Assembly: GCF_024170005.1 (NCBI RefSeq)
Contig: NZ_JALJXJ010000011.1
Span: forward strand, 290,610-354,609
Direction: 5' to 3'
Origin: Azospirillum lipoferum
Lineage (GTDB): Bacteria; Pseudomonadota; Alphaproteobacteria; Azospirillales; Azospirillaceae
Length of the DNA: 64,000 nucleotides
The translations under genes were made by a program, and so were the position numbers. The number at the start of each line of letters is the position of its first letter. Within the stretch, counting starts at the first letter, position 1. The notes beneath the pieces are model-generated. The model worked only from the letters and a program-made list of their open reading frames with translations, searched no databases and had not been told where the DNA came from. Of this stretch, positions 23,984-33,200 are shown piece by piece.

Positions 23984-25006
23984 ATGACGACCGATTTTGT
24001 CCGCCTTCCCTCCGCCCCGATCGGCCGCCGCAGCCTGTTGCGCGGTGCCGCCGGAGCCTGCGGCGCCCTGGCGTTCGGCGGCCTGCCTTCCCTGTCGCAG
24101 GCCGCTTCCGGCCCCACCACCGAAACCGTCCTGCGCATCGCCGACTACAAGGCGCTGGACGGGCTGTCGCTGGAGGCGTCGGGCAATGCCCAGTCCACCT
24201 ACCGGTCGCAGTTCGCCGAGTTCGCGTCGGGCAACCTGATCGTCGAGGCGATCAATGCCGGCTCCATCGACGTAGGTTCCAGCAGCGAGATCCCGCCGGC
24301 CTTCGGCATCGCCGCCGGCGCCCGCCTGTCGATCGTCGCCGTCATCAAGGACGACGTGAACTGGCAGGTGGTCCTGGTGCCGCCGGACAGCCCGATCAGG
24401 TCGGTCGCCGACCTGAAGGGCAAGCGCGTCGGCTATGTCCGCGCCACCACCACGCAATATTACCTCGCGAAGATGCTGGGCGAGGCCGGCCTGCGCTTCA
24501 CCGACATCCAGCCGGTCAGCCTGACCCCGTCGGAGGGGCAGGCCGCCTTCGAACAGGGCGCGCTCGATGCCTGGGCGATCTACGGCTATTCGGTGCCCTT
24601 CGCCATCAAGAAGGGCGCGCGGGTCCTCATCACCTCCAACGGCTACCTGTCGGGCAATTACCTGTATCTCGCCTCCCCCGAGGCACTCGTCGATCCCGGC
24701 AAGTCGGCCGCCATCGGCGACTATTTCCTGCGGCTGCGCCGTGCCTTCGCCTGGCGCGCCGCCAACCTGGAGCGCTGGGCCCAGGTCCATTCCGCCGCCA
24801 TCGGCGTGCCGGTCGAAACCGATCTGGAAATCCTGCGCAGGAACTCCCGCCAGCGCGATCTGGCACCGATCACCGATGCCGACGTCGCCTCGGCACAGAA
24901 CGTCGCCGACACCTTTCACCAGCTGGGCGTGCTGCCCAGGCGCATCGACATCGCCCCGGCCTTCGACCGGCGCTTCACCGACATCCTGTCGCGTCCGCTC
25001 AGCTGA
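23984..25006 (+). CDS. ssuA: ABC transporter substrate-binding protein (alkanesulfonate type)
   Basis: 340 residues from ATG 23984 (an upstream frame overlaps ssuB). A twin-arginine-type signal (IGRRSLLRGAAGACGALAFG) precedes the mature domain, which contains LRIADYKALDGLSLEASG, INAGSIDVGSSSEIPPAFGIAAGA, SPIRSVADLKGKRVGYVRATTTQYYL and GALDAWAIYGYSVPFAIKKGA. Its place between ssuB and the monooxygenase makes it the operon's own binding protein. The typical SsuA signature is somewhat diverged, so the ligand may not be a simple alkanesulfonate. Confidence 0.83.
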   Translation: MTTDFVRLPSAPIGRRSLLRGAAGACGALAFGGLPSLSQAASGPTTETVLRIADYKALDGLSLEASGNAQSTYRSQFAEFASGNLIVEAINAGSIDVGSSSEIPPAFGIAAGARLSIVAVIKDDVNWQVVLVPPDSPIRSVADLKGKRVGYVRATTTQYYLAKMLGEAGLRFTDIQPVSLTPSEGQAAFEQGALDAWAIYGYSVPFAIKKGARVLITSNGYLSGNYLYLASPEALVDPGKSAAIGDYFLRLRRAFAWRAANLERWAQVHSAAIGVPVETDLEILRRNSRQRDLAPITDADVASAQNVADTFHQLGVLPRRIDIAPAFDRRFTDILSRPLS

Positions 25007-25055
25007 GCCGGCGCCATCCCGATCCCTCGCCAGCCATAAAATGGGGAACACCGCC

Positions 25056-26195
25056 ATGACCGCCACTCATCATTCCGCCTCCCACACCACGTCGGCCCAC
25101 CCCCTGCGCTTCGTCGGCTTCGTCGGCAACCACAACGCGTCGGAGATCATCCCGCGCCAGGGACCGGTGGTGGACCGCGACTATATCGAGACGGTCGCCA
25201 AGGCACATGAGCTGGGCGGTTTCGATTCGGTGCTCCAGGCCTTTCATGCCGACGCACCGGACAGCCTTCAGGTCAGCCAGCATATCACCAGCGTCACCGA
25301 CCGGCTGGGCGTGCTGATCGCCCACCGCCCCGGCTTCCAGGCGCCGACCATCCTGGCCCGCCAGCTCGCGACCCTCGACCAGCTGAGCCGCGGCCGTGTC
25401 TCCATCAACGTCATCACCGGTGCGGAGCGCAGCGAGCTTGCCCGCGACGGCAACACGGTGGACGACAAGGACGACCGCTACGCCCGCACGTCGGAATTCC
25501 TCGACATCGTCCGCGCCGAGTGGACCAGCGACAAGCCCTTCGACTATCAGGGCCGCTTCTATCAGGTCGAGAAGGCCTTCTCCCAGGTGAAGCCCTACGA
25601 CCCGTCGGGCATCCCGGTGTGGATCGCCGGTGCCTCCGCGGCGGCCGTCGAGGTCGCCGGGCGCCATGCCGACACCTATGCGGTGTGGGGCGAGACCCAC
25701 GATCAGGTGCGCGAGCTGCTGGCCCGCGTGCGCTCCGCCGTCGCCAAGGCGGGCCGTCCGCAGCCGGCCTTCAGCCTGTCGCTGCGCCCGATCCTTGCCG
25801 AGACGGAAGACGCCGCCTGGGCCAAGGCCGAGGCCATCTACGACAAGGCCAAGGCGCTGCTGGAAAAGACCGGCTTCACCCGCGGCGACCTGCCGAACAA
25901 CGAGGGGGCCCGCCGCCTGCTCGCCATCGCCGATAAGGGCCACCGTCACGACAAGCGTCTGTGGACCGCCATCGCCGCCCTGACCGGGGCCAAGGGCAAC
26001 TCGACCTCGCTGGTCGGCACGCCGGATCAGGTCGCCGACGCGCTGCTGGATTATTACGACCTCGGCGTTACCACCTTCCTGATCCGCGGCTTCGACCCGC
26101 TGCCCGACGCCATCTCCTACGGGCGGGACCTGCTGCCGCGCGTCCGCCAGCTGGTGGCCGAACGCCAGCGCGCCCAGGCCGTCGCGGCGGAGTGA
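25056..26195 (+). CDS. ssuD: FMNH2-dependent alkanesulfonate monooxygenase SsuD (LLM class)
   Basis: 379 residues from ATG 25056, with GGGGAA upstream; an ATG at 25041 would add five. A luciferase-like TIM barrel with the SsuD patterns RDYIETVAKAHELGGFDSVLQAFH, VLIAHRPGFQAPTILARQLATLD and GRVSINVITGAERSELARDGNTVDDKDDRY, and the C-terminal SLVGTPDQVADALLDYYDLGVTTFLIRGFDPLPDAISYGRDLLPRVR (family hallmark). It uses FMNH2 and O2 to cleave the C-S bond, giving sulfite and an aldehyde. No flavin reductase lies in this operon; the one at 55056 could supply FMNH2. Confidence 0.9.
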   Translation: MTATHHSASHTTSAHPLRFVGFVGNHNASEIIPRQGPVVDRDYIETVAKAHELGGFDSVLQAFHADAPDSLQVSQHITSVTDRLGVLIAHRPGFQAPTILARQLATLDQLSRGRVSINVITGAERSELARDGNTVDDKDDRYARTSEFLDIVRAEWTSDKPFDYQGRFYQVEKAFSQVKPYDPSGIPVWIAGASAAAVEVAGRHADTYAVWGETHDQVRELLARVRSAVAKAGRPQPAFSLSLRPILAETEDAAWAKAEAIYDKAKALLEKTGFTRGDLPNNEGARRLLAIADKGHRHDKRLWTAIAALTGAKGNSTSLVGTPDQVADALLDYYDLGVTTFLIRGFDPLPDAISYGRDLLPRVRQLVAERQRAQAVAAE

Positions 26196-26202
26196 GGCCA
26201 AG

Positions 26203-27162
26203 GTGGCGGGCCGGTCCCCGATCATCCTCAACCAGCTGGGTCCCGTGGTGGGGGAGCGTATCGCCGCCCATCCTTCCCGGCCGACGGTGCTGGAGCATCA
26301 GGCCGGCCGCATGCCCTGGGACCTGCCGGCCGGTGTCGAGGTTCTGCTGACCCGCCCTTTGATCGGGTGGGAGGGGGCGCCCGACCTCCCTCCTCCCGGC
26401 TGGGGAGAAGGCTTGCGCTGGATTCAGTCAGCCTCCACCGGCATGGACTTCTACCCGCCCTGGCTGCTCGACGGTGCGCCTCTGGTCACCTGCGCCCGTG
26501 GCGTGTCGGCGGTCGCCATCGCCGATTACGTGATCACGGCGATCCTGGCCTTCGAGAAGCGGTGGGATGCCATCCGCCTGCGCAGGCCGGAGGACTGGCG
26601 GCGGGAGACGCTGGGCAGCCTGTCCGGCAAGCGGCTGGGGCTGGCCGGCTTCGGCGCCATCGGCCGGGCAGTGGCCGAGCGGGCGCTCGCTTTTGGACTC
26701 AACGTCGGGGCGGTGCGCCGCTCCGGCTGGGTCGGGCCGGAACCGGGCGTCGAGCCGTTCGGCCGGCTGGAGGATTTGGCGGCGGCCAGCGACCATCTGG
26801 TGCTGGCCATGCCGCTGACGGCGGCCACGCGCGGTCTGGTCGGGGCCGACCTGCTGGCCCGGTCCAAGCCGGGGCTGCATCTGGTCAACGTCGCCCGCGG
26901 CGCGCTGGTCGATCAGGCTGCACTGCTCGCCGCCATCGAGAGCGGCCGGATCGCCGGCGCCACGCTGGACGTGACCGACCCCGAACCGCTGCCCGCCGGC
27001 CATCCCTTCTACCGCCACCCCGCCATCCGCCTGACGCCGCACGTCTCGTGGTCCGCCCCCGATTTCGACCGGCGGCTGGCCGACCGCATCCTCGCCAACC
27101 TCGACGCCTACGCATGCGGCGAACCGCTGCGCGACGTGGTGAACGCCGACACCGGCTACTGA
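26203..27162 (+). CDS. D-2-hydroxyacid dehydrogenase family protein
   Basis: 319 residues from GTG 26203, with GAGG six bases upstream and only seven bases after ssuD. NAD-binding motif GLAGFGAIGRAVAERALAFG, the catalytic arginine in VNVARGALVDQAAL, the acidic residue in DVTDPEPLPAGHPFY and the catalytic histidine in LTPHVSW are all present. The family reduces 2-oxoacids to D-2-hydroxyacids (or the reverse) with NAD(P)H. In an ssu operon this is not standard; it may act on the carbon skeleton left after desulfonation. Substrate unknown. Confidence 0.85.
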   Translation: MAGRSPIILNQLGPVVGERIAAHPSRPTVLEHQAGRMPWDLPAGVEVLLTRPLIGWEGAPDLPPPGWGEGLRWIQSASTGMDFYPPWLLDGAPLVTCARGVSAVAIADYVITAILAFEKRWDAIRLRRPEDWRRETLGSLSGKRLGLAGFGAIGRAVAERALAFGLNVGAVRRSGWVGPEPGVEPFGRLEDLAAASDHLVLAMPLTAATRGLVGADLLARSKPGLHLVNVARGALVDQAALLAAIESGRIAGATLDVTDPEPLPAGHPFYRHPAIRLTPHVSWSAPDFDRRLADRILANLDAYACGEPLRDVVNADTGY

Positions 27163-27189
27163 CCCCATTCCCGACGGAGCCCTTGCCCG

Positions 27190-27975
27190 ATGACCCATAT
27201 CCAACCCAGACCGCGGAAGTTCTGGCCGCCGGTCGATCCGGTCAGCTACACCAGCGTCGAGGAGGAGCGGCAGCACCGCAAGCAGCGCCTCGCCGCCACC
27301 TTCCGCCTGTTCGGCCGTTACGGCTTCGACCAGGGGCTGGCCGGCCATGTCACCGCGCGGGATCCCGAACATCCCGACCGCTTCTGGATCAACCCGCTGG
27401 GCCAGCATTTCCGAACCATCCGGGTGTCGGACCTGCATCTGGTCGACGGCGACGGCACCATCCTGCAAGGCGACCGCGCCATCAACCAGGCCGGCTTCAC
27501 CATCCATTCCGCCATCCACCGGGCACTGCCGGAGGTGGTGGCCGCCGCCCACACCCACTCCACCTACGGCAAGGCATGGTCGGCGCTCGGCCAGCCGCTC
27601 GCTCCGCTGAGCCAGGATTCCGCCGCCTTCTACGAGGATCAGGTGATCTTCGATCCCTATTCCGGTGTCGTTCTGACCGAAGGCGAGGGCAAGCGGCTGG
27701 TGGAGGCGCTGGGCGACAGGAAGCTGGCGATCCTGAAGAACCACGGCCTGTTGACCGTCGGCCCGACGGTGGAGGCCGCAGCCTGGTGGTTCATCAGCGC
27801 CGACAACGCCGCCCATACCCAGCTGCTGGCCGAAGCTGCCGGCCGGCCCCAGCCCATCGACCATGAGACGGCGCTGCTGACCCGCTCCCAGGTCGGTACC
27901 CACCAGGGCGGCGCCTACAACTTCCACCCGTTGTGGGAATGGATCGTGGCGGCCGAACCCGACCTGCTCGACTGA
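27190..27975 (+). CDS. Class II aldolase/adducin family protein
   Basis: 261 residues. The zinc-binding histidines of the class II aldolase/adducin fold are in VVAAAHTHSTYGKAWSALG, with ILKNHGLLTVGPTVEAAAWWF near the end of the core and the N-terminal LFGRYGFDQGLAGHVTARDPEHPDRFWINPLG. Members are aldolases, epimerases or decarboxylases acting on sugar phosphates or hydroxyacids. The subgroup with this long N-terminus is uncharacterised as far as I can tell. It follows the hydroxyacid dehydrogenase by 27 bases; the pair probably handles one metabolite. Confidence 0.82.
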   Translation: MTHIQPRPRKFWPPVDPVSYTSVEEERQHRKQRLAATFRLFGRYGFDQGLAGHVTARDPEHPDRFWINPLGQHFRTIRVSDLHLVDGDGTILQGDRAINQAGFTIHSAIHRALPEVVAAAHTHSTYGKAWSALGQPLAPLSQDSAAFYEDQVIFDPYSGVVLTEGEGKRLVEALGDRKLAILKNHGLLTVGPTVEAAAWWFISADNAAHTQLLAEAAGRPQPIDHETALLTRSQVGTHQGGAYNFHPLWEWIVAAEPDLLD

Positions 27976-28011
27976 CCCACCTCCGTCCCATTCTTTCGCG
28001 AAAGCATAATA

Positions 28012-29019
28012 ATGATGACCGCGAATCCGGCCCCCACCCTTTCCCGCCCTCTTTCCCGCCGCGGCCTGATCACCGCTGGCGCCGTCACCCTCGCCGCCCC
28101 CTTCGTCCTGCGCCGCCGGGCGGTGGCGGCGGAACCGCTGCGCCTGTCCTGGAATGCCGGCGCCGTCTGCTTCTCCGCCGTGCCGCTGGCCTTCCAGCTC
28201 GACCTGTTCAAGAAGCACGGGCTGGAGGTCGAGCTGGTCAACTTCACCGGCTCCACCGACCAGTTGCTGGAAGCCATCGCCACCGGAAAGGCCGATGCCG
28301 GCGTCGGCATGGCGCTGCGCTGGCTGAAACCGCTGGAACAGGGTTTCGACGTGAAGATCTCCGCCGGCCTGCATGGCGGCTGCATGCGGCTGTTCGGTGC
28401 GAAGGCGGCCGGCGTGAAGACCGTGCTGGACCTGCCGGGCAAAGTCATCGGCGTAAGCGACATGGCCAGCCCGTCGAAGAACTTCTTCTCGGTCGTGCTG
28501 ACCAAGTTCGGCCTTGATCCGAACAAGGATGTCGAATGGCGCCAGTTCCCCGCCGACCTGCTGGGTCTGGCGGTCGAGAAGGGGGAAATCCACGCCATCG
28601 CCGACGGCGACCCGCTGGTGTGGAGCCAGACCAAGAACCCGCAGATGGTGGAGATCACCAACAACGTCTGCGGCGAGTTCGCCACCCGCACCTGCTGCCT
28701 CGTCGGCGTGCGCGGCAGCCTGCTGCGCGACAACCGCCCGGCGGCCAAGGCGCTGACCACCGCCCTGATCGAGGCGCAGCACGCCGCCTATGCCGACCTG
28801 CGCGCCGCCGCCGCGGCCTATGCCCCCTTCGCCCCGAAATTCCCGGTGGAGGAACTGGAGGCGATGCTGCGCAGCCACGCCCACAACGTCACCCCCATCG
28901 GTGACGAGCTGCGCCAGCAGCTGGCGCTCTACACCGACGAGCTGAAGAGCGTGTCCGTCATCAAGCGTTCCACCGACAGCCAGCGCTTCGCCGGGCGCAT
29001 CACGGTCGACCTCGCCTGA
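28012..29019 (+). CDS. Second ABC substrate-binding protein of the ssu-type operon
   Basis: 335 residues. A twin-arginine-like signal (LSRRGLITAGAVTLAAPFVL) ends near AVAAEP. The mature part is a NitT/TauT-family binding protein: LDLFKKHGLEVELVNFTGSTDQLLEAIATGKADAGVGMAL, VSDMASPSKNFFSVVL, AIADGDPLVW. There is no dedicated permease or ATPase beside it, so it probably shares SsuBC with the protein at 23984 and widens the range of sulfur compounds imported. The start may be either of two consecutive ATG codons (28012 or 28015). Confidence 0.83.
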   Translation: MMTANPAPTLSRPLSRRGLITAGAVTLAAPFVLRRRAVAAEPLRLSWNAGAVCFSAVPLAFQLDLFKKHGLEVELVNFTGSTDQLLEAIATGKADAGVGMALRWLKPLEQGFDVKISAGLHGGCMRLFGAKAAGVKTVLDLPGKVIGVSDMASPSKNFFSVVLTKFGLDPNKDVEWRQFPADLLGLAVEKGEIHAIADGDPLVWSQTKNPQMVEITNNVCGEFATRTCCLVGVRGSLLRDNRPAAKALTTALIEAQHAAYADLRAAAAAYAPFAPKFPVEELEAMLRSHAHNVTPIGDELRQQLALYTDELKSVSVIKRSTDSQRFAGRITVDLA

Positions 29020-29049
29020 GTCCTGTCCATTGTAGCGGAACCGCCTGCC

Positions 29050-30255
29050 ATGCCCTTCGACGACCTGCCCTTTCCGTCCACCCCGTTCGGTGAAGCCGGC
29101 ACTGCCCCGGCGGTCGATCCGTCGCTGATCGCCGCCCTGTCGGCGGAGTTCGCGCAGCGCGCGGCCGAGCATGACGCCACCGCCAGCTTCCCCTTCGAGA
29201 ATTTCGACCGGCTGGCGGGCGAAGGGCTTCCGGCGCTGGTCACGCCGGAATCGGCAGGCGGCAAGGGCGGCGGGCTGAGGGATGCGCTGGCGGTGGTGAA
29301 CGGCATTGCCCATGGCGAGCCGTCCACTGCACTGGTCTTGGTGCTGCAATATGTCATCCACAACCAGCTCTGGCGCGGGCCCGCCTGGCCGGAGGCGCTT
29401 CGCGACCGCATCGCCTGCTCCGCCGCGACCGACGGCGCCCTGATCAACATCCTGCGCGTGGAGCCGGAACTGGGCACGCCCCACCGTGGCGGCCTGCCGG
29501 CGACGGTGGCGCGCAAGGTGCCGGGCGGCTGGCGCATTTCGGGAACCAAGATCTACTCCACCGGCATTCCGGCACTGTCCTGGCTCGGCGTCTGGGCGCG
29601 CACCGACGATGCCGAACCGCTGGTCGGCACCTGGGTGGTGCCGCGCGGCGCCGGTCTCGCCGAACAGGGGATCGAGGTGCGGGAGACCTGGAACCACATC
29701 GGCATGCGGGCGAGTGGCAGCCACGAGGTGATATTCCACGACGTCTTCGTCCCCGACGACCACGCCGGCGAGCTTCGCCCGCCCGCCGGGTGGGCCGCCC
29801 CCGATGCGGTCGCCACCGCCTGGATGGCGACCCTGTTCAGCGGCGTCTATGACGGCATCGCCCGCGCCGCCCGCGACTGGCTGGTTGGCTTCCTGCACGC
29901 CCGCAAGCCGACGGGGCTGAACGGCTCGTCGCTCGCCACCGTCCCGCGCCTGCAAGAGGCTCTGGGCGGGATTGAAGCATTGCTGCTGACCAACCGCATC
30001 CTTCTGCGCTCCCTGTCGGCGGCGGTCGACAACGGCGCTCCGCCCTCGCAAAGCGACAGTCTGCTGGTGAAATACACGGTGACCAACAACGCCATCGACG
30101 CGGTGGCGCGAGCGCTTGAGGTCACCGGCAACCCCGGCCTGTCGCGCGACAACCCGCTGGAACGCCATCACCGCGACGTCCTGTGCGCCCGTGTCCACGC
30201 CCCGCAGAATGACATGATCCTGACCGGTGCCGGGCGTGCCGCCCTGTCGCGGTGA
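29050..30255 (+). CDS. Acyl-CoA dehydrogenase-like flavoprotein (SfnB/DszC-type candidate)
   Basis: 401 residues with the acyl-CoA dehydrogenase fold: N-terminal helices, a beta-domain (GGWRISGTKIYSTGIPALSWLGVWAR) and C-terminal helices ending NPLERHHRDVLCARVHAPQNDMILTGAGRAAL, where RHHRD is the family's C-terminal motif. No obvious catalytic base for a true dehydrogenase is apparent to me. In sulfur-scavenging operons such proteins are FMN-dependent monooxygenases of the SfnB/DszC type, and I favour that here. Last gene of the ssu-type operon. Confidence 0.8.
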   Translation: MPFDDLPFPSTPFGEAGTAPAVDPSLIAALSAEFAQRAAEHDATASFPFENFDRLAGEGLPALVTPESAGGKGGGLRDALAVVNGIAHGEPSTALVLVLQYVIHNQLWRGPAWPEALRDRIACSAATDGALINILRVEPELGTPHRGGLPATVARKVPGGWRISGTKIYSTGIPALSWLGVWARTDDAEPLVGTWVVPRGAGLAEQGIEVRETWNHIGMRASGSHEVIFHDVFVPDDHAGELRPPAGWAAPDAVATAWMATLFSGVYDGIARAARDWLVGFLHARKPTGLNGSSLATVPRLQEALGGIEALLLTNRILLRSLSAAVDNGAPPSQSDSLLVKYTVTNNAIDAVARALEVTGNPGLSRDNPLERHHRDVLCARVHAPQNDMILTGAGRAALSR

Positions 30256-30293
30256 CAGTACGGGGAATGACGCAGAAGCAACACTTTCGGCAT

Positions 30294-33200
30294 CTATGCA
30301 GGTGTCGCCTCCTCGACGGCCGCCCTCAGCGCTTCCGGTTTATGGAAGCTGAACCGGTCGACATATGGAAGCCAACGGCCGAACTCCTTCGATGCGGGTA
30401 CGGGGTCGATGGCGCCAAGCAATACGTTCAACGCCTTCAACTGCTGCCGCAATCCGCTCTGGGCGTTGCCGCATCTTCCGATGATGTCCTCCACCAGTTC
30501 GGGCATGGGATGCGCTGACAGGCGCATCTCCCGGCGCAGCACCTGAGCGGCCCGCGGCAGGCCGATGTCGATTGCCAGCAGCATGACCAGAGCCTTGGCA
30601 TCGGACGACAACGGCGATACCAGCCTGTTCAGATCGTCCTCGTTCACCTGCATGCGGATCAGGGCATAGACGTTGACCAGCCGCTTGGCGGCACGGGGAG
30701 TCGTGATGAAGGGTGCGGCTTCTTTCATGGCCGCGGCCTCGTGGTCGGTGAAGGTCAGCGGGGATGGCTGCAACCGTTGCTCGGCGGTCTGTTGCGATGG
30801 CACGTCGGGGCCGGGCTCTGCGCCCCCGCCATCCGGGGAGCCGCCGCCAATTGCACCGTCCGTCGGCGACACCGGCTCTGGTCTACGGACGGCCTGGGGT
30901 GCTTCCCTCGGGGTCAGGGCATCGATGAGTTTGCCGAATCCATCGGCCCCCATGCCCGGCACATGGTAGGGAACCTGGAAAATCTTCTCCAGGTAGTTCT
31001 GCGGGCTGAACTCGCTGGCCGTCCGTTCGTCTTCCGTCATTTTCTCGAAGCCCGGCAGATAGCGCACGTACAAGGACCGTTCAAGCCAGCGCGCGTCCAC
31101 GGCGACGACGACGGCGAACAGGTCAAAGGCCAATAACAGATGCACCGCTTGCAGCACCTCGACCACGCGCGCCGGGTCACACCGGTCAAGGTCGTCGATA
31201 TAAAGGACGATCCGTTCGACCCTTCTTTCACGACCGACGTTCAGTTCATCCAGTTTCTTTTTCAACAGTTCAAGATCCTGGCGAAGAACGGAGACGATGC
31301 CAGTGCCGTCCGTATAGTGCCGCTCGGCCGACCGATTGGTCAGGAACTCATACACGAGCGCGCCCGACTCCATCTTCTGCAACCGCGCCGCCGCTTCGGC
31401 GAGGTCCTTTTCGGCGGCCTGCGCGATTTGGCGCTTGGCTGCGATTTCCTGGTCGATCTCTCGGAGTTCAGTGATGATGGCATTGTCGGAATTGGCCTCG
31501 ACGTTTCCCGCAGCCACCTTGCGGACACGGGTCACTGCTTCCGACAGGGTTTTGACCGCGTCGCGGGCCGATGCCAGCCTTTTGACCGCCCAACTTGTGA
31601 AAGCGGTGGCCGTGGCGATCCAGACCGATACGGGCGAGAAGACTCCCTTGGCGAGTTCGGGCAACCACGTCAGCACGGCTTCGCCGACGATCAATCCGAG
31701 GAGCAGAATCGCGCCGAACCGCAATGCCGCCGGCAACCGCCGGATGGGGCCGGGAATCAGCGCGGAAAGGCTCGCAAGGATCGCCTGCCCCTCCTTGAGG
31801 GATTTCTCGAGTTTCTCGACATCGTCGATCTTGCCCAGGCCCAGCGTCGTGATCGCGCTCATCACTTCGGGCTTGATCAGGCGGACGTCGGACAGGAACA
31901 GGCCCCGCGTCACCTTCTCGCGCTGCTGCTGCAATTCGGCGACCCGATCCTCGCAGGCCCGGCGGGCCTGTTCGGCCGCGGCGATGGCCTCCTCCGCCTC
32001 CAGTCTCGCGCGTCGGCTGGACTCGATCTTCTCGGCCAAAGCCCGGCGAATCCTGGTGGCTTCCTTGGAAGGTTCTTCAGGGTTGGCATTGGACAGCTCC
32101 GCCGCCACACCTTCGAAGATGCGAAGCGCCAGAGATGCCCAAAGATTGCTGTCCAGATAATGCCATGCATTGAAGGTGATGTGGGCAACATTGGTACAGT
32201 ATGCCTCAGTCAGAGACTCTTTCTCCTCCCTGGCGATATTTTCCATTCTTTGACGGATCAGCTTCATGAAGAAGCTTTTACCGCTGCCCCAATTCCCGAA
32301 AAGCCCGATCGCCAAAGGCAGAGTGACCTTACGGGACGCCAGCAGCCGGGCGAACGTCTCGGCCTCCATCTCGATGCCAAGGCAGTCCCTGGCATTTTTG
32401 CTATCGACCGCGTCGTTGGTGAAGTGAGGCTGGTTGGCCGAAACGGGCTGCGGCCGGGCATCTTCGAACCCGACGAACCGCCGCTTTGCCATTGCTTCGG
32501 CATCACGATCGATAACCACCAGAATAATGTGGAGCGGGGTGGTGAGCCGGGTGCCGTTAAGGATGGAATAAAATTCGTCCAGCACCTGACCGATGCTGAG
32601 TTGCGCTGCGCCCAACAATGGAAGAACGATCCGGCGAAACGTGTTCGGAAGCGAGAGAATGGATTTCAGTGCTTCTCCCGGAACAATACCTTTTTCACCA
32701 TATGCCGTTGCAAGGATCAGATAATCGACGTTTCCTGTCTTCCTCTTCAAGACAACAGGTGTATTCGTCCCAAATTCCGGCGGCATAGCACTTTCCAGAA
32801 TGCTATCGAACATCACCTCATCGCTTTGGTCATTTGCCAATGACCGATATGTCGCTCCGGTCAATGTTCCACCGACGCCCAACGGCAAAACGAACGCGTC
32901 GGCCTCCAGCATCCATCCCTTGTCGGTCCGGGCTACCGACACGGTCGGCCGATATAGAAGGGGAGCAGAGTCGGTGTCACCGGCATTAACCAGAAACGAC
33001 CGTATCGGATCGGCCGCCATAGGAAATCGTCTCAGCAATCCTTCAATTTCCTGCGCACCCCACAGGATGATATTGCCTGAAGAAGCCTGCCTCGCGGCTC
33101 GGGTGTAATCGCTGTTCGCGATCAGGAGCCAAGCGGCCCTCCCTTTTCCGGAACGGGCTTGTGCCTTCGATCTTCGGATCGTCTCGAAGCCAATTGATAG

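Noticed and set aside
26428..30198. 1256-codon minus-strand open frame
   Set aside because: Low-complexity shadow over four well-supported plus-strand genes (dehydrogenase, aldolase, binding protein, flavoprotein).
31140..32843. Plus-strand open frame inside the KAP gene
   Set aside because: No ribosome site or domain; the opposite strand encodes the KAP ATPase motifs.
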